Part shown: positions 1 to 5,963 of the stretch, in pieces
How positions within the stretch are numbered: position 1 is the first letter of the stretch
Layout: every line of letters starts with the position of its first letter
Assembly (NCBI GenBank): GCA_900548955.1
Contig: URMQ01000069.1
Coordinates: 1-7,851 of the forward strand
DNA: 7,851 nt
Source: an uncultured Eggerthella sp.
GTDB lineage: Bacteria; Actinomycetota; Coriobacteriia; Coriobacteriales; Eggerthellaceae
Direction: 5' to 3'
Notes under the pieces: model-generated
Seen by the model: the letters and a program-made list of their open reading frames with translations, nothing else
What the model was told of the DNA's origin: nothing
The model's database searches: none
Position numbers and translations under genes: made by a program

Positions 1-114
1 GACTTTACAGTAGCCAATGCGATGATTTCCAACTTCCATATGCCGCTTTCCACGTTGCTGATGATTGTTGCCCCTTCCCAGTATGACGGCGGAATTGCAA
101 CCAACTTCAGATGA
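1..114 (+). CDS. queA: QueA C-terminal segment (SAM:tRNA ribosyltransferase-isomerase), 5' off window and 3' truncated
   Basis: Frame 1 is open from the left edge to a TGA at 112-114. Its first ~24 residues contain ISNFHMPLSTLLMIV, which matches, from memory, the conserved QueA block ITNFHLPKSTLLMLV near the end of the protein. QueA transfers and isomerises the ribosyl group of S-adenosylmethionine onto preQ1 in the wobble position of GUN tRNAs, giving epoxyqueuosine, in the cytosol. Normal QueA runs about 40 more residues past this block (a G..Y..A region ending near RFFSYGDAM). Here the homology stops after about base 70 and 14 unrelated residues precede the stop, so the enzyme would lack its C-terminus. 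The bases after the break belong to the transporter gene in another frame. Either the gene is broken or the assembly joins two loci. The family call is fairly firm for so short a piece; the state of the gene is unknown. Confidence 0.6.
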   Translation, partial: DFTVANAMISNFHMPLSTLLMIVAPSQYDGGIATNFR

Positions 115-1495
115 GCAGCTTTGGATCGTGGATGCTTATTCGCTTGTGCTTGCTGGTTTGCTGGTATCGGCAAGTTCGCTATCTGATCGCATTGGCAGAA
201 AGAAAATGCTTCTTGGTGGCGCACTCGTATTCTGTATTGGCAGCGCACTTATTGTGGGAGCGAATACTCCTTGGCAGGTCGTTGCTATCCGTGCCTTTTT
301 AGGATTGGGCGCTGCAATGATAATGCCCACTACTATTTCGATGATTCGAAATATCTTTACCGATGCTAAAGAACGAGCTTTTGCTCTAGCAGCGTGGTCG
401 GTTTTGGGAGGGCTTGGCATGGCGCTTGGTCCAATTATCGGTGGCTTTCTTTTAGAGCACTTAAGCTGGCATGCGGCATTTTTGGTCAACATTCCACTTA
501 TGGCATTAGTACTGATAGTGGGCTTGTTTATCCTTCCTGAAATTCATGTTATAGGCAATGGGCCTTGGGATATTCCTGCTGCCCTTATTTCTTTGGTAGG
601 CATGGCAAGTTTAATGTGGGGTATTAAGCGTCTAGCAGCAGAAATGAACGTGGCCGATATTGCGGCACTAACTGCCATTATGGTGGGTATTGTTTGTATA
701 GTGATATTTGTTGTTCGTGCGCTAAGAACAAATACGCCTCTAATTGATGTTACCCTTTTCCGAAATCGCATGTTTACAGGCGGTGTATTGGTGGCGTTGG
801 GATCAATGTTTGCGATGGCGGCGTTGTTGTTCTTGCTTGCCCAGTGGCTTCAGCTGGTAGATGGAAGCACGCCTTTGGAGTCAGGCATCAAACTTTTGCC
901 CTTAGCTATTGCCTCTTTGATTGCGGGCGCTTCAGCTCCTGCATTAGCTATGCGTTTTCCTGCCCATAAAGTATTGGTGATTGGACTACTTATTGCTGCG
1001 TTTGCAATGCTTATGTTGTTGCCATTCAAGGGAAGCCTTACCTATATTCCTGTTGCGATTTCTAGTGCCTTAGTCGGCGTTGGAACCGGAGTGTTGGCAA
1101 TTGGTTCTGCTGCAATCATGAATTCAACGCCACCAACAAAGGCTTCGAGTGCGGCTGCTATTGAAGAAATTGCCTACGATTTGGGCAATGTATTAGGCGT
1201 GGCTATCATGGGTAGCGTTGCTTCAGTGGTATATCGATTAGGATTAAACGCGCAAGCCCTTATTGAATCGGGCCTTGATCAATCGATGGTTGATCAAGCT
1301 ATGCAGTCGTATGCTGCGGCGGTAACTATTGCCCAAGAGTCTGGCGTTGCCGAACTGATTGTGGAAGGCTCTCGTTCGTTTAGTGATTCCATTGTTATCA
1401 CTTCGGTAGTTGGTGGGGTAGTGATGCTTCTTGTGGCTTATCTGGCGTATCGCTTAATTCCGAAAGATTTGGATATCACTGAATCAGAACATTAA
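65..1495 (+). CDS. QacA/SmvA-like MFS multidrug efflux transporter (DHA2 family), N-terminally truncated
   Basis: This is a drug:H+ antiporter of the 14-helix DHA2 group, an inner-membrane exporter of cationic biocides and drugs in characterised relatives. Counting from TTG 65, it shows the loop QLWIVDAYSLVLAG (18-31), motif A SLSDRIGRKK (38-47), motif B AIRAFLG (74-80), motif C LGPIIGG (121-127) followed by LLEHLSWHAAFLVNIP, and the later EEIAYDLGNVLG typical of QacA/SmvA proteins. I count 13 hydrophobic segments, one fewer than the family's 14. The missing one is TM1: homology begins only at LPSMTAEL. Two TGA stops in frame (59-64) sit directly before TTG 65, and I see no Shine-Dalgarno there. 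ATG 83 is the next possible start and is no better. The true start is therefore unknown and the product may be inactive. Substrate is unknown. The gene ends 180 bases before a terminator shared with the convergent lut operon. Confidence 0.8.
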   Translation: MLPLPSMTAELQPTSDEQLWIVDAYSLVLAGLLVSASSLSDRIGRKKMLLGGALVFCIGSALIVGANTPWQVVAIRAFLGLGAAMIMPTTISMIRNIFTDAKERAFALAAWSVLGGLGMALGPIIGGFLLEHLSWHAAFLVNIPLMALVLIVGLFILPEIHVIGNGPWDIPAALISLVGMASLMWGIKRLAAEMNVADIAALTAIMVGIVCIVIFVVRALRTNTPLIDVTLFRNRMFTGGVLVALGSMFAMAALLFLLAQWLQLVDGSTPLESGIKLLPLAIASLIAGASAPALAMRFPAHKVLVIGLLIAAFAMLMLLPFKGSLTYIPVAISSALVGVGTGVLAIGSAAIMNSTPPTKASSAAAIEEIAYDLGNVLGVAIMGSVASVVYRLGLNAQALIESGLDQSMVDQAMQSYAAAVTIAQESGVAELIVEGSRSFSDSIVITSVVGGVVMLLVAYLAYRLIPKDLDITESEH

Positions 1496-1675
1496 TTGTT
1501 GCTTTTCATAACGACGTGAAGAAATGTCTTTTCAAAAAAGCAAACAGTGACGTATCTTTGTGTCTTACCTGCAAGAATAGGGTGACATAGAGTGGCGAAT
1601 TCAGAAAGCGTAGTTTGTAAACAGCGCATTCGAAGAATGCGCGTGTAGTGTAAGTATGATGCCCTGAATTGCATG
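1496..1675. other. Intergenic stretch with two inverted repeats
   Basis: No credible gene is seen between the transporter stop and the terminator. Two inverted repeats occur: TTGCTTTT (1499-1506) with AAAAGCAA (1536-1543), and a tighter GCGCATTC-gaa-GAATGCGC (1624-1642), an 8-bp stem with a 3-base loop. Neither is followed by a T-run on the plus strand, so they are not ordinary intrinsic terminators. They may be transcript 3'-end structures or protein sites; function is unassigned. Confidence 0.4.
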
Positions 1676-1705
1676 AAAAAGGCTTCGCAGATGCGAAGCC
1701 TTTTT
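1676..1705. terminator. Bidirectional intrinsic terminator between the MFS gene and lutC
   Basis: This is a perfect 14-bp inverted repeat: AAAAAGGCTTCGCA at 1676-1689, two bases, then its exact complement at 1692-1705. The GC-rich core GGCTTCGCA/TGCGAAGCC is flanked by A5 and T5, so each strand gives a hairpin followed by a U-run. It lies between two convergent units and can end both, the transporter on plus and lutABC on minus. Confidence 0.9.
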
Positions 1706-1816
1706 GAACAGCGAAAACGGTGAGTTTAAGTCTTTTCTTGCAGATAAGCTACTTGTAGATAAGCTGCTTACATTTATGGAAACGACTATAGCTTCTCAAG
1801 GAAGATAGCAGTAGCT

Positions 1817-2518
1817 TTATTCGTCGATTAAGATGACTCCCGCATGTACAGGGCCATGTACGCCTACCACGCGAACCAATTCGATATCGGCAGTATTGGA
1901 AGGACCACTGATAAAGGTGTAATTTGAAGGCAAAGCTTCACCTGCTGCCACCTTTTCTTCCCAGTCCTCCATTAGCTGAGTCATGTAAGGGAAGATATCT
2001 TTCTTTCGAAGCAGGGCAATATGCCCGATAGGAAGCAGACATATAGAGCGACCTGATTTGGCAGTGCATTTTTGAATAACCGTTGCCGTTTCTGCGATAC
2101 CTGCACTTGCTACAGTAATTCCTACATCGGCATTTTCTGCAGGTCCTACACTAGCTTCACGGCTGCTAGGATCCCAGCGAACAGCTTCGAGAGATTCTTG
2201 CTCTAGTGCTTCTGGAATACCATAGTGATCAATTTCTGGAACATCAGCAAAAATAACATGGCCGCCTTCACCAAACTGGTTAACCAACTCAATAACAGCA
2301 GGGGCCACACCATCTGGAGTTACCACTTTTACCATCGTTCCAACCTTTTCCGCCTCCGTAATAAACCAAGAAGACAACTCTTCGGTGGTGTAGGCATGAA
2401 AATCGCTCGTAAGGGGAGCCTTGGTAGCATCGCAAGGCTCTACGCTCTCAGGAGGTTCGGCGCGACCGAGTGCATTGGAAATGTGCTTTAAGAATTCTTC
2501 AAGACTTACTACGCTCAT
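1817..2518 (-). CDS. lutC: Lactate utilization protein C (LUD domain)
   Basis: LutC (YkgG/YvbY family) is the third, iron-sulfur-free component of the cytosolic LutABC complex needed to oxidise L-lactate to pyruvate; its exact role is not settled. The 233-residue product has the usual family length. It shows the LUD-domain signature GITVASAGIAETATVI (133-148) and the C-terminal block GPSNTADIELVRVVGVHGP (205-223), ending in a VILIDE strand. The start is well fixed: ATG at 2518 follows directly on the lutB stop (TAAATG, no gap), and AAGGAGG lies six bases upstream inside the end of lutB, suggesting coupled translation. It is last in the operon; 111 bases separate its stop from the terminator at 1676-1705. 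A second variation is IAETATV where many members have IAETGT. No truncation is seen. Confidence 0.93.
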   Translation of the reverse strand: MSVVSLEEFLKHISNALGRAEPPESVEPCDATKAPLTSDFHAYTTEELSSWFITEAEKVGTMVKVVTPDGVAPAVIELVNQFGEGGHVIFADVPEIDHYGIPEALEQESLEAVRWDPSSREASVGPAENADVGITVASAGIAETATVIQKCTAKSGRSICLLPIGHIALLRKKDIFPYMTQLMEDWEEKVAAGEALPSNYTFISGPSNTADIELVRVVGVHGPVHAGVILIDE

Positions 2519-4120
2519 TTAGTCCTCCTTTCGAACAGAGGCGGTGGGCAGGGAAGCGCCATTCGAACCGTCATTGGACGCGCCATTAGTAGGAACACTT
2601 TTTTGATCTGTGGGGTTTTGCCCAAGTGCACTATGAATACGACTTGCAGCAGCTGATATTTCTTGTGCCGTTTTTGCCCGCTTAGCTTCGGTTTCTTGCT
2701 TTTTGTGTTGCGCAAACCAGCTGCGGAATTTCTGTTTGCTCATAGGATCTAAGTTGCGCGAAGCGATCCAGCCGTTTAACACAGGGATAAAGGTTGAGCT
2801 TCTATCGATCTGGTTGGTGTTACCAGTAAGCGCCTTCATAACAGAAGGAGCAACACTGGTAGCCATGCCGTACAACGCACGGCTAGAGAATGTTGCGGCT
2901 GCTGCTGTAAATACCGCCTTTTCTGCAGGTGATACGTAACCCATAGACACAATATTGCGACGATGTTGCGCAATTAAAGCGGGAAGAGGAATTTTAACTG
3001 GGCATACATCAGCGCATGATCCACAAAGCGAGCAAGCGTAAGGTAGCTTTGCAGTTTCCTTGTATCCTACAAGAAGAGGAGTAAGCACAATACCCATAGG
3101 CCCAGGATAGATAGAGCCATAGCCATGACCGGTGATATGGCGGTATACCGGACATGAATTCATACAGGCGCCACAGCGAATACAACGAAGCATTGGTCTA
3201 AATTCGCTGCCAAGAATGTTGGTACGACCGTTGTTAACAATAACGATATGAACATTTTTCGGACCGTCAGCTTCGCCTTCACGACGAGGGCCAGTGTTTA
3301 CTGAAAACGATCCAGAAATTTTTGCTCCTACTGCGCTGCGGACAAGCAGTTTCATGAACACATCTAATGAACGTAGGTCAGGAACAATGCGTTCAGTACC
3401 CATGACAATAATTTGAGTTTCAGGAATGCTTGAAGTCATGCGCGCATTGCCTTCGTTGGAGACTAACGTACAAGATCCTGTTTCAGCAACGCCGAAATTG
3501 CATCCTGTAACACCAACAGAGGCACTCATAAATTCAGGACGCAAAATCTTGCGTAAGAAACGGGTGATTTCTTCAGGATCGTTGGTGCCTTCGTAACCTT
3601 TGCGTTCATGATACAGGTCGCGAATAGAAGTGCGGTCAAAATGAAGTGCAGGTACAACAATGTGAGAAGGTGCGTTTCCTGCGGTTTGAATAATATGTTC
3701 TGCACAGTCGGTTTCAATAGCAGAAATACCATGCTTTTCTAGGAATTTATTCAAGCCAATTTCTTCGGTCATCATGCTTTTTGACTTTACACACGATGTG
3801 GCACCCAAATCTTCAAAGATGTCCAAAATGCACTCAAGTGCATCGGTATCGGTAGGGGCAAAATAAACATGCGCACCATTCTTTTCTGCATTGGTTGCGA
3901 ATTCACGTACGTAATAGTCAAGGTTGGCTAGTACGTGGTCGCGAATGGCGGCGGCATGATCGCGAAAATCTTCCCAGTTGTCAACTTCTGCTACAAGTGC
4001 ATCGCGCTTTCCGGTAATAACATCTTGTGCCGTTTCAATGGCGCGATGCTTGAAGGTATCGGACAGAGAACGATGAATACGCTCTTCTAGGGGAGCGCTG
4101 TCATAAATGATGGAAGACAT
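2519..4120 (-). CDS. lutB: Lactate utilization iron-sulfur protein B (LUD domain + 2[4Fe-4S] ferredoxin domain)
   Basis: LutB (YkgF/YvfW) is the electron-transfer subunit of the LutABC lactate-oxidation complex, cytosolic or membrane-associated. The 533-residue product has an N-terminal LUD domain (about 60-300) with the signature GCNFGVAETGSCTLVSNEGNA (206-226, quoted in part: NFGVAETGSCTLVSNEGN). A ferredoxin-like domain follows, with two cluster motifs: C313-x2-C316-x2-C319-x3-C323P and C363-x2-C366-x2-C369-x3-C373P, enough for two [4Fe-4S] clusters. A DUF3390-like helical region comes after about residue 385, with WFAQHK at 468-473. From about 480 to 533 it carries a polar low-complexity tail (N, S, G, A), so it is longer than the 470-480 residues usual for the family. 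ATG 4120 has GGAGG (4129-4133) eight bases upstream, inside the end of lutA; the gap to lutA is 3 bp. It abuts lutC with no gap. Confidence 0.95.
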   Translation of the reverse strand: MSSIIYDSAPLEERIHRSLSDTFKHRAIETAQDVITGKRDALVAEVDNWEDFRDHAAAIRDHVLANLDYYVREFATNAEKNGAHVYFAPTDTDALECILDIFEDLGATSCVKSKSMMTEEIGLNKFLEKHGISAIETDCAEHIIQTAGNAPSHIVVPALHFDRTSIRDLYHERKGYEGTNDPEEITRFLRKILRPEFMSASVGVTGCNFGVAETGSCTLVSNEGNARMTSSIPETQIIVMGTERIVPDLRSLDVFMKLLVRSAVGAKISGSFSVNTGPRREGEADGPKNVHIVIVNNGRTNILGSEFRPMLRCIRCGACMNSCPVYRHITGHGYGSIYPGPMGIVLTPLLVGYKETAKLPYACSLCGSCADVCPVKIPLPALIAQHRRNIVSMGYVSPAEKAVFTAAAATFSSRALYGMATSVAPSVMKALTGNTNQIDRSSTFIPVLNGWIASRNLDPMSKQKFRSWFAQHKKQETEAKRAKTAQEISAAASRIHSALGQNPTDQKSVPTNGASNDGSNGASLPTASVRKED

Positions 4121-4123
4121 GCG

Positions 4124-4870
4124 TTACGCCTCCAATCGTGAATCGAGAATCTGGGCAATATGCAAAACTTTCATATTGCTGGAAACAATGCCTTGTTCAT
4201 GCATGCGGTCAAGGGCGCCTTTGATGTTCATAAGGCAAGCCTGGTCGGCGCCACATAGGTAATCAGCGCCTGTAGCTAGGGCGAATGCGACTTTTTCCTG
4301 AACCATATGACCCGATACTTCAGGTTCTTTTACGCTAAACGTTCCACCGAAACCGCAGCATCGATCCATTTCTGGCATTTCAATATAGGTAAGGCCCTCA
4401 ACGTTTTTAAGAAGTGCTAAAGGTGGTTCTTTTACTCCAAGCATGCGGGTAAGGTGGCAGCTGGCGTGATAGGTGACTGTTCCGTCTAGGTGGGCACCAA
4501 CATCAGTTACGCCAAGTACCTCTACGATAAATTGAGTGAATTCATAAATGCGAGGTGCAAGGTCTGCAATTTTTTGGCTATATTCCACGTCATCTTCAAA
4601 GAAATGAGGATATTCAGCTTTGATTGCCCAAGCGCATGAACCGGTTAATGAAACGATAGTGTCATATTTGCTATATGCATCAATGACTTTTTTCATCATG
4701 GGTTTTGCTTCATCGATATAGCCGGAGTTAGAAAAAGGCTGACCGCAACAAACTTGGTCATCGGGAAGTTCCACTTCGCAACCAAGACGTTCGAGCACGT
4801 TGACGGCAGCAATTCCGACCTCGGGGTAAAACATATCAACCATACAACCCGGGAAGAACGCAACTTTCAT
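4124..4870 (-). CDS. lutA: Lactate utilization protein A (CCG-domain, heterodisulfide-reductase-like)
   Basis: LutA (YkgE/YvfV) is the cysteine-rich-domain subunit of the LutABC complex, related to GlpC/HdrB subunits that bind iron-sulfur clusters. With the start at 4870 it has 248 residues, the usual length. Two CCG domains are visible: FFPGC (5-9), VCCGQPF (40-46) and C79 in the first; YHASCHL (134-140), RCCGFGG (170-176) and C206/C212 in the second. I chose the ATG at 4870 (MKVAFFPGC) because homology begins right there and AAAGGA (4877-4882) lies six bases upstream. The frame stays open to 4957, but the extra 29 residues have no family support. It is the first gene of lutABC and 419 bases from the divergent rplJ start. 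A small AAGG-acc-CCTT repeat between the Shine-Dalgarno and ATG could mildly affect initiation. Confidence 0.94.
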   Translation of the reverse strand: MKVAFFPGCMVDMFYPEVGIAAVNVLERLGCEVELPDDQVCCGQPFSNSGYIDEAKPMMKKVIDAYSKYDTIVSLTGSCAWAIKAEYPHFFEDDVEYSQKIADLAPRIYEFTQFIVEVLGVTDVGAHLDGTVTYHASCHLTRMLGVKEPPLALLKNVEGLTYIEMPEMDRCCGFGGTFSVKEPEVSGHMVQEKVAFALATGADYLCGADQACLMNIKGALDRMHEQGIVSSNMKVLHIAQILDSRLEA

Positions 4871-5036
4871 AAGGGGTCCTTTCTCGTCGACCTTTCTAGC
4901 TTCAAGGTTTGCAGGCGAAATAGCAAGGTGATGTTCGCAGGCGCGAAGGGTAATCAAGTAAATGGTAATAATTTGATGGAGTTGGGAAGAAAATGTGAAA
5001 TTACAGCTGTATTACGCATCGTGAATAGTATTTCAC
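4871..5036. promoter_or_regulatory. Candidate lutA control region with palindromic sites
   Basis: This is the lut-proximal half of the divergent lutA/rplJ intergenic region. It contains a perfect 10-bp palindrome TACAGCTGTA (5002-5011). It also contains an inverted repeat GTGAA-N6-TTCAC (5021-5036), with a further GTGAA half-site at 4995-4999 that pairs as GTGAAAT with ATTTCAC (5030-5036). These are plausible operator sites for a lut regulator (GntR-type LutR or LacI/CRP-like in other bacteria), but the family is not recognisable from the half-sites. I could not pick a convincing -10/-35 pair for lutA on the minus strand. Confidence 0.35.
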
Positions 5037-5068
5037 TTGACTATAAAGCTCTCTTTTGCAATTATAGT
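5037..5068 (+). promoter_or_regulatory. Candidate rplJ-rplL promoter
   Basis: A good -35 box, TTGACT (5037-5042), is followed by TATAGT (5063-5068) at a long 20-base spacing, or by the weaker AATTAT (5060-5065) at the ideal 17. It sits just upstream of the L10 leader, where the rplJL promoter is expected, and immediately beside the GTGAA/TTCAC inverted repeat at 5021-5036. An alternative -10, TATAAA (5042-5047), has no good -35. Confidence 0.4.
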
Positions 5069-5089
5069 TCGGCTGCAAAAATGCAGTGT

Positions 5090-5172
5090 ATACGGAAAAC
5101 TGTTCCGCTGCCCAAGACAGCTGGTACCTACGTAGGTTTAATCACGAACGTGGCCCGCCGAGGTGGTTAGTA
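5090..5172 (+). promoter_or_regulatory. Ribosomal protein L10 leader RNA (autogenous control of rplJ-rplL)
   Basis: The transcript region shows the hallmark blocks of the L10 leader (Rfam L10_leader type): CCAAGACAGC (5112-5121), a central hairpin from the palindrome ACCTACGTAGGT (5126-5137), TTTAAT (5137-5142), a second small hairpin CACG-aa-CGTG (5143-5152), and CCGCCGAGGTGG (5155-5166). In B. subtilis and E. coli this element binds the L10-(L12)4 complex and lowers expression of its own operon. It lies 118 bases upstream of the rplJ start and just before a terminator hairpin, which fits attenuation. Motif identification is from memory of the consensus; the boundaries are approximate. Confidence 0.7.
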
Positions 5173-5188
5173 AATGTTTAGTCTTTAC

Positions 5189-5227
5189 CGACCCCCTGCT
5201 GTCATGAGCACAGGGGGTCGTTCTTTT
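5189..5227 (+). terminator. Intrinsic terminator/attenuator in the rplJ leader
   Basis: A perfect 10-bp stem CGACCCCCTG (5189-5198) / CAGGGGGTCG (5211-5220) encloses a 12-base loop and is followed by TTCTTTT. It stands between the L10 leader and the rplJ Shine-Dalgarno, and no plus-strand gene ends upstream of it here, so it is best read as an attenuator responding to L10-(L12)4. The upstream AGGTGGT (5161-5167) could pair with ACCCCCT (5191-5197) apart from one mismatch, giving a possible antiterminator. That pairing is inference. Confidence 0.75.
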
Positions 5228-5289
5228 CAAGGCTCGACCCACCCAATGGTGCGGAACTTGATGCTTTGAAAAGGAGGTGCACGACACAT

Positions 5290-5811
5290 ATGCCAAGCGT
5301 ACAGAACACTGAAAGGCTTGCAGAGATCAAGGAAGATCTTACCGACATTCAAGCGATGTGGGTTGTAGATTATCGCGGCCTTACGGTAAAGCAGTCCGAG
5401 CAGTTGCGTAACAACATCCGCGAAGCTGGCGCAATCATGAAGGTTCATAAGAACAAGTTGGTTCGCCTTGCTCTCAAAGAGTTGGACATGCCTGAAATGG
5501 ACGAAGTTCTTGCTGGTCCTTCCGCTTTCGTATTTGCAGAGGGCGATCCTGTTGCTTCTGCAAAGGCTTTGAAGGACTTTGCTAAGGCTAACGAAAATCT
5601 GGTGATCAAGGGCGGCATCATGGACGGCGCGTTCGTTGATGCAGAAGCAGTTGAAAAGATTGCAGCTCTTCCTTCTCGCGAGGAACTCATCGCCAAGCTT
5701 CTCGGCAGCCTTCAGAATCCTATGGTCAAGACCGTACGCGTGCTCAATGGCCCAATGGAGGCTTTCGCACGTTGCGTTTCTGCTATTGCAGACCAGAAGG
5801 ATGCAGCATAA
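5290..5811 (+). CDS. rplJ: 50S ribosomal protein L10
   Basis: L10 forms the base of the ribosomal stalk. Its N-terminal domain binds 23S rRNA beside L11, and its C-terminal helix carries the L7/L12 dimers that recruit translation GTPases. The 173-residue product has normal length and family blocks: WVVDYRGLTVKQ (24-35), KVHKNKLVRLAL (51-62), GPSAFVFAEGDP (76-87), VIKGG (105-109) and LPSREELIAKLLGSLQNP (127-144), then the L12-binding helix to the end. I chose ATG 5290 because AAGGAGGT lies at 5271-5278, 11 bases upstream. An in-frame ATG at 5266 would put that Shine-Dalgarno inside the gene and add a non-conserved MKRRCTTH. It is first of the rplJ-rplL operon and controlled by the leader and attenuator upstream. 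With the complex it also represses its own operon in known systems. Confidence 0.97.
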   Translation: MPSVQNTERLAEIKEDLTDIQAMWVVDYRGLTVKQSEQLRNNIREAGAIMKVHKNKLVRLALKELDMPEMDEVLAGPSAFVFAEGDPVASAKALKDFAKANENLVIKGGIMDGAFVDAEAVEKIAALPSREELIAKLLGSLQNPMVKTVRVLNGPMEAFARCVSAIADQKDAA

Positions 5812-5963
5812 ATTCGCTGCAACTGGTGCAAGTCGCCAACCATGCAGCGTAGAAGCTGCTAAGGTACCACCTGGTATCACCCCTGCAGCGCAAGCTGCTT
5901 AAAGTTGAAATTATCTGCGCCGCGAAACAAGAGGCGCACTTAAAAAAGAAAAGGAGTCATATC
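5812..5963 (+). other. rplJ-rplL spacer with Ala-rich frame and small hairpins
   Basis: The two stalk genes are separated by 152 bases, long for this operon. From just after the rplJ stop to TAA at 5900-5902, the +1 frame reads as an Ala/Pro-rich peptide (KFAATGAS ... VEAAKVPPGITPAAQAA), which would continue L10 if one base were lost near 5808-5812. A hairpin TGCGCC (5916-5921) / GGCGCA (5933-5938) precedes the rplL ribosome binding site AAGGAGT (5950-5956). It has no T-run, so it is not a terminator. It may be a processing or stabilising site that helps set the high L7/L12 to L10 ratio; that is inference. Confidence 0.35.

Noticed and set aside
4871..4957. Upstream extension of lutA to an ATG at 4957 (29 extra residues)
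   Set aside because: The added residues do not resemble LutA, whereas MKVAFFPGC at 4870 has an AAAGGA six bases upstream and begins where the family begins.
4754..5170. Plus-strand 138-codon open frame over the start of lutA and the L10 leader
   Set aside because: No recognisable protein and no ribosome binding site; half of it is antisense to lutA and the rest overlaps leader RNA structure.
5266..5289. Upstream in-frame ATG for rplJ
   Set aside because: It would place the strong AAGGAGGT inside the coding region and add a non-conserved Arg/Cys-rich leader; ATG 5290 fits L10 better.
5227..5880. Minus-strand 217-codon open frame antisense to rplJ
   Set aside because: It is the shadow of a highly biased ribosomal gene; the protein has Cys/Leu-rich noise composition and no start signal.
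5916..5938. Terminator between rplJ and rplL
   Set aside because: Only a 6-bp stem with an 11-base loop, followed by A-rich sequence rather than a T-run.
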